From NCBI GenBank assembly GCA_933228675.1, contig OW121743.1, positions 63,061,118 through 63,125,117 of the forward strand: a stretch of 64,000 nucleotides of DNA, in the 5' to 3' direction. The stretch's first letter is position 1; each line of letters opens with the position of its first letter. The DNA comes from Stomorhina lunata (taxonomy: Eukaryota; Arthropoda; Insecta; Diptera; Rhiniidae). This document shows, piece after piece, positions 61,781 through 64,000 of the stretch. Both the position numbers and the translations under genes were made by a program. The notes beneath the pieces are model-generated. The model saw only the letters and a program-made list of their open reading frames with translations. It ran no database searches and was not told where the DNA came from.

Positions 61781-61945
61781 CAGATACAGATACAGATACA
61801 GATACAGATACAGATACAGATACAGATACAGATACAGATACAGATACAGATACAGATACAGATACAGATACAGATACAGATACAGATACAGATCCAGATC
61901 CAGATACAGATATAGATATAGATACAGATACAGATACAGACAGAC
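61776..61945 (-). repeat. (TATCTG)n hexamer tract joined to the GTCT tract
   Basis: Plus strand (ACAGAT)n, about 27 units, with a few CCAGAT and TATAGA variants at the outer end. It directly continues the GACA tract, forming a compound microsatellite of about 600 bp in total. Confidence 0.95.
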
Positions 61946-62090
61946 AGGCGCACATTGCTTAATCGTCTTAGAATTTCATAAAGACTCAGAATATACTTCA
62001 ATTTTGGTTTTTGAGCTAATATTAAGGAAATTACAAACGGAATGACAATCTCAATATACCCCTCATTCTTTTTGATGGTATGTATAAAAA

Positions 62091-63510
62091 TAAATAAACT
62101 TTAACGTTTTAGGCTCAACTTTCTTAAAAGCAACAGCTGAGATATGATATGAAACCATATTCTAAATATTATAAAAAAATATACTTTTTTTTATAATTAT
62201 AAGCAATAAAACTCTTTGATTATCGACATTTTATTTTTCGATCCTGGTCGACCATCCAGTGGAAATGTCCATTATTGCTCGTTCAAAGATATAACTCTGT
62301 CTTTTGGTTCAAATAGAGACATTAGGATCAAATTGGGGCCTATTCGTAAACAACATCACCAGATATATATTAGAATAGTAGTCTCTATATATTCACTATT
62401 TCAGTGTTGAACTAAAATTGGGGACATTTGAACTGATGTTACCCAAAGTGTTGATATAGAGACAATTGCTTCTAGTATTACTTCAGGGAAGATACGATGC
62501 AATAACTGATTCTTTCTGCAGCTTTTAAGCATCATTTAGGACATGTAAAATCACATTTAAATCTCTTGGCTTAAATTCATATGGGACTAAAATTCCTTGA
62601 CATTGAATTAATTTTAACGCTTTTAAACGATGGAAAATTTCCTTGTCTTCGGCGATGATATCAACACTTTTGAATAGCGAAAATTATCGTTCACAAATTG
62701 TACATAAAATCCATTACTTTACTTTTTAGACTTTTCAGAAAAAACTTGATTTTGACATTATTATAGCGATTTCAAAAAACTGTTTACACTTTGAATTGAT
62801 TTTGTGATAATGACAAATGTTTTCACCTCCAAAATATCATATTTGTTATTATTGACACAAACCATTTAGTTATATTGCACTTGTTCCTCTAAACAGAGAC
62901 AACTCAAAACTAACAACTTTTCGGTTGAGGCAAGAAACCAATTTTTTACAAGTACGAGTACTTTCATTTTAAGAAGAGGAAGTCAACTGCACTTTTTTTG
63001 TGAACTAGTGCAGAAAATGATGTAAGATTTTTACAGTGGCTGGACAAAACAACTGTACATCAATTTCTTGCAAAAAAAAAAGCAAATTGTAATATGTGAG
63101 TTACCTCTCTTTAAAGGAACAAGTTTGATATGTTGCCAAAATCAACAGTATTTACTTGTACATCCAATAAATAAACAATGATATACAATAGTTCTCAGAT
63201 AATAGTCGAAGTATAGACTTACAAAATGTCTAACTCTATTAAACTATATTAAGTTTAAAATTTATAACATTTTAGGTTAGTCCTAACATATCGAATAAGC
63301 TTTCGTTATCATGCAATTAGAAAGCTCTAAAGAACCAAGCAAAGTTTAGAATTCCTTTACTCGTATATTTGCGTTTATCAGTTTATAAAAGAGCCATAAT
63401 CAAAAATTATTTTGTACCAAAAGTCAACTTGTGTTTTTATCAAGTTTACACGGAAAAAACACTACAAGTATCTAGTTGAAATACCAATATTAGCCCAAAT
63501 AAAATAATTA
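62091..63510. other. Mostly unique DNA; dispersed repeat at 62735-62880
   Basis: An open frame at 62216-62410 (plus, non-ATG start, with residues GRPSSGNVHYCSFKDITLSF) sits in a slightly GC-richer patch and is not recognised. 62735-62880 matches 56136-56235 and gives the empty site for the CACTA-like element. Remaining sequence shows nothing identifiable. Confidence 0.5.
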
Positions 63511-64000
63511 TACCCTTCACCACCATAGGTGGAAAGGGTATTATAAGTTTGTGCTGATGTTTGTAACGCATAGAAATATTTGTCTTAGACCCACCTTTTA
63601 GTATACCAATAGACTTAGAATCACTTTCTGAGTCGATTTATCGATGTCCGTCCGTCCGTCTGGCTGGCTGGACGGCTGGCTGGACCCCCATGTAAACCTT
63701 GTAATCAAACTACAGGTCGCAATTCTAAAGATAATTTGATGAAATTTGGCACAGATAATTTTTTTGATAATGGGACCATGGCTCCTCCCATAGGTCCCAC
63801 CTCCCGGAATTGCTATATTGGCCACAAATATCAATATTTTTTCATGAAATTTAAAACAGATACTGCTTATGTAAACTTAAATCACTATCGGTCCACATTT
63901 GACCATAGCTCCCATACAAACTCTTCTTCAAAAACGCACTAAATGAGACAAAAAATCACTAAAACGCTCGTAAATCTAAAGATAATGAAAATTTTGAGTT
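63511..64000 (+). mobile_element. Family A copy, cut by the window end
   Basis: Very similar to 59949-60450: TACCCTTCACCACCATAGG, GTAACGCATAGAAATATTTG, the GTCC/GGCTG tract (63646-63684, longer than in the 59949 copy and including GGACGGCTGG), ATGGGACCATGGCTCC and AAACGCTCGTAAATCTAAAG. High similarity suggests recent activity or conversion. The 3' end lies outside the window. Confidence 0.8.

Overview
This window looks like repeat-dominated DNA from a higher fly (Diptera, probably a calyptrate such as a blowfly, flesh fly or muscid). The base composition is very AT-rich, with CAA, CA and TA microsatellites. Several dispersed elements carry (GTCY)n and (TA)n tracts of the kind known from dipteran mini-me/DINE-type elements. 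The species call is inference. I found no convincing protein-coding gene, no intact tRNA and no rRNA. The longest open frames are translations of microsatellites; the few in complex sequence are weak candidates. The window is best read as intergenic, intronic or heterochromatic DNA.

Layout. 1-1715: unique AT-rich DNA with one weak exon candidate. 1716-11581: an 11-bp satellite (TAGTCATAGTC), about 897 copies, in which I see no variant. 12976-16555: a degenerate 29-bp AT-rich array. 16556-18180: a spacer. 18181-21730: the same 29-bp array in reverse orientation. 23961-26886: the same 11-bp satellite, strongly diverged and in reverse orientation, with a ~317-bp terminal-inverted-repeat element inside it. 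The first 27 kb therefore has a mirror order: 11-mer, 29-mer, spacer, inverted 29-mer, inverted 11-mer.

The rest is a mosaic of dispersed elements and more AT-rich arrays. Two recurrent families can be followed by comparing copies. Family A starts with TACCCTTCACCACCATAGG and carries a GTCC/GGCTG tract. Copies or fragments lie at 33191-35165, 38837-39206, 39845-40110, 59949-60632 and 63511-64000. Family B starts with a TATACCCACCATC-like end, carries a GTCY tract and ends in a hairpin TTCGGC-NNN-GCCGAA. Copies lie at 30285-32182 (+), 47700-48410 (+, degraded), 55031-55385 (-, truncated) and 58139-62090 (-, nested). The last copy is interrupted by a Helitron-like element (58417-59835) and by a family A copy. 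Other mobile DNA: a 700-bp CACTA-like foldback (55436-56135), a 1.3-kb TIR element inside family A (33361-34662), a 1.3-kb TIR element (39230-40530) and a 4.3-kb long-TIR composite (46431-50737).

Dyad-symmetric AT-rich 31-bp arrays occur at 37061-38836, 42411-45590 and 51266-53282, with a related array at 54256-55030. Nothing here works as a pathway. The biology is repeat dynamics: element-borne proto-microsatellites expanding, minisatellites beside element ends, homogenised satellite cores with decayed relatives, and nested insertions that date one another. Boundaries of degenerate arrays are good to roughly 20-50 bp.
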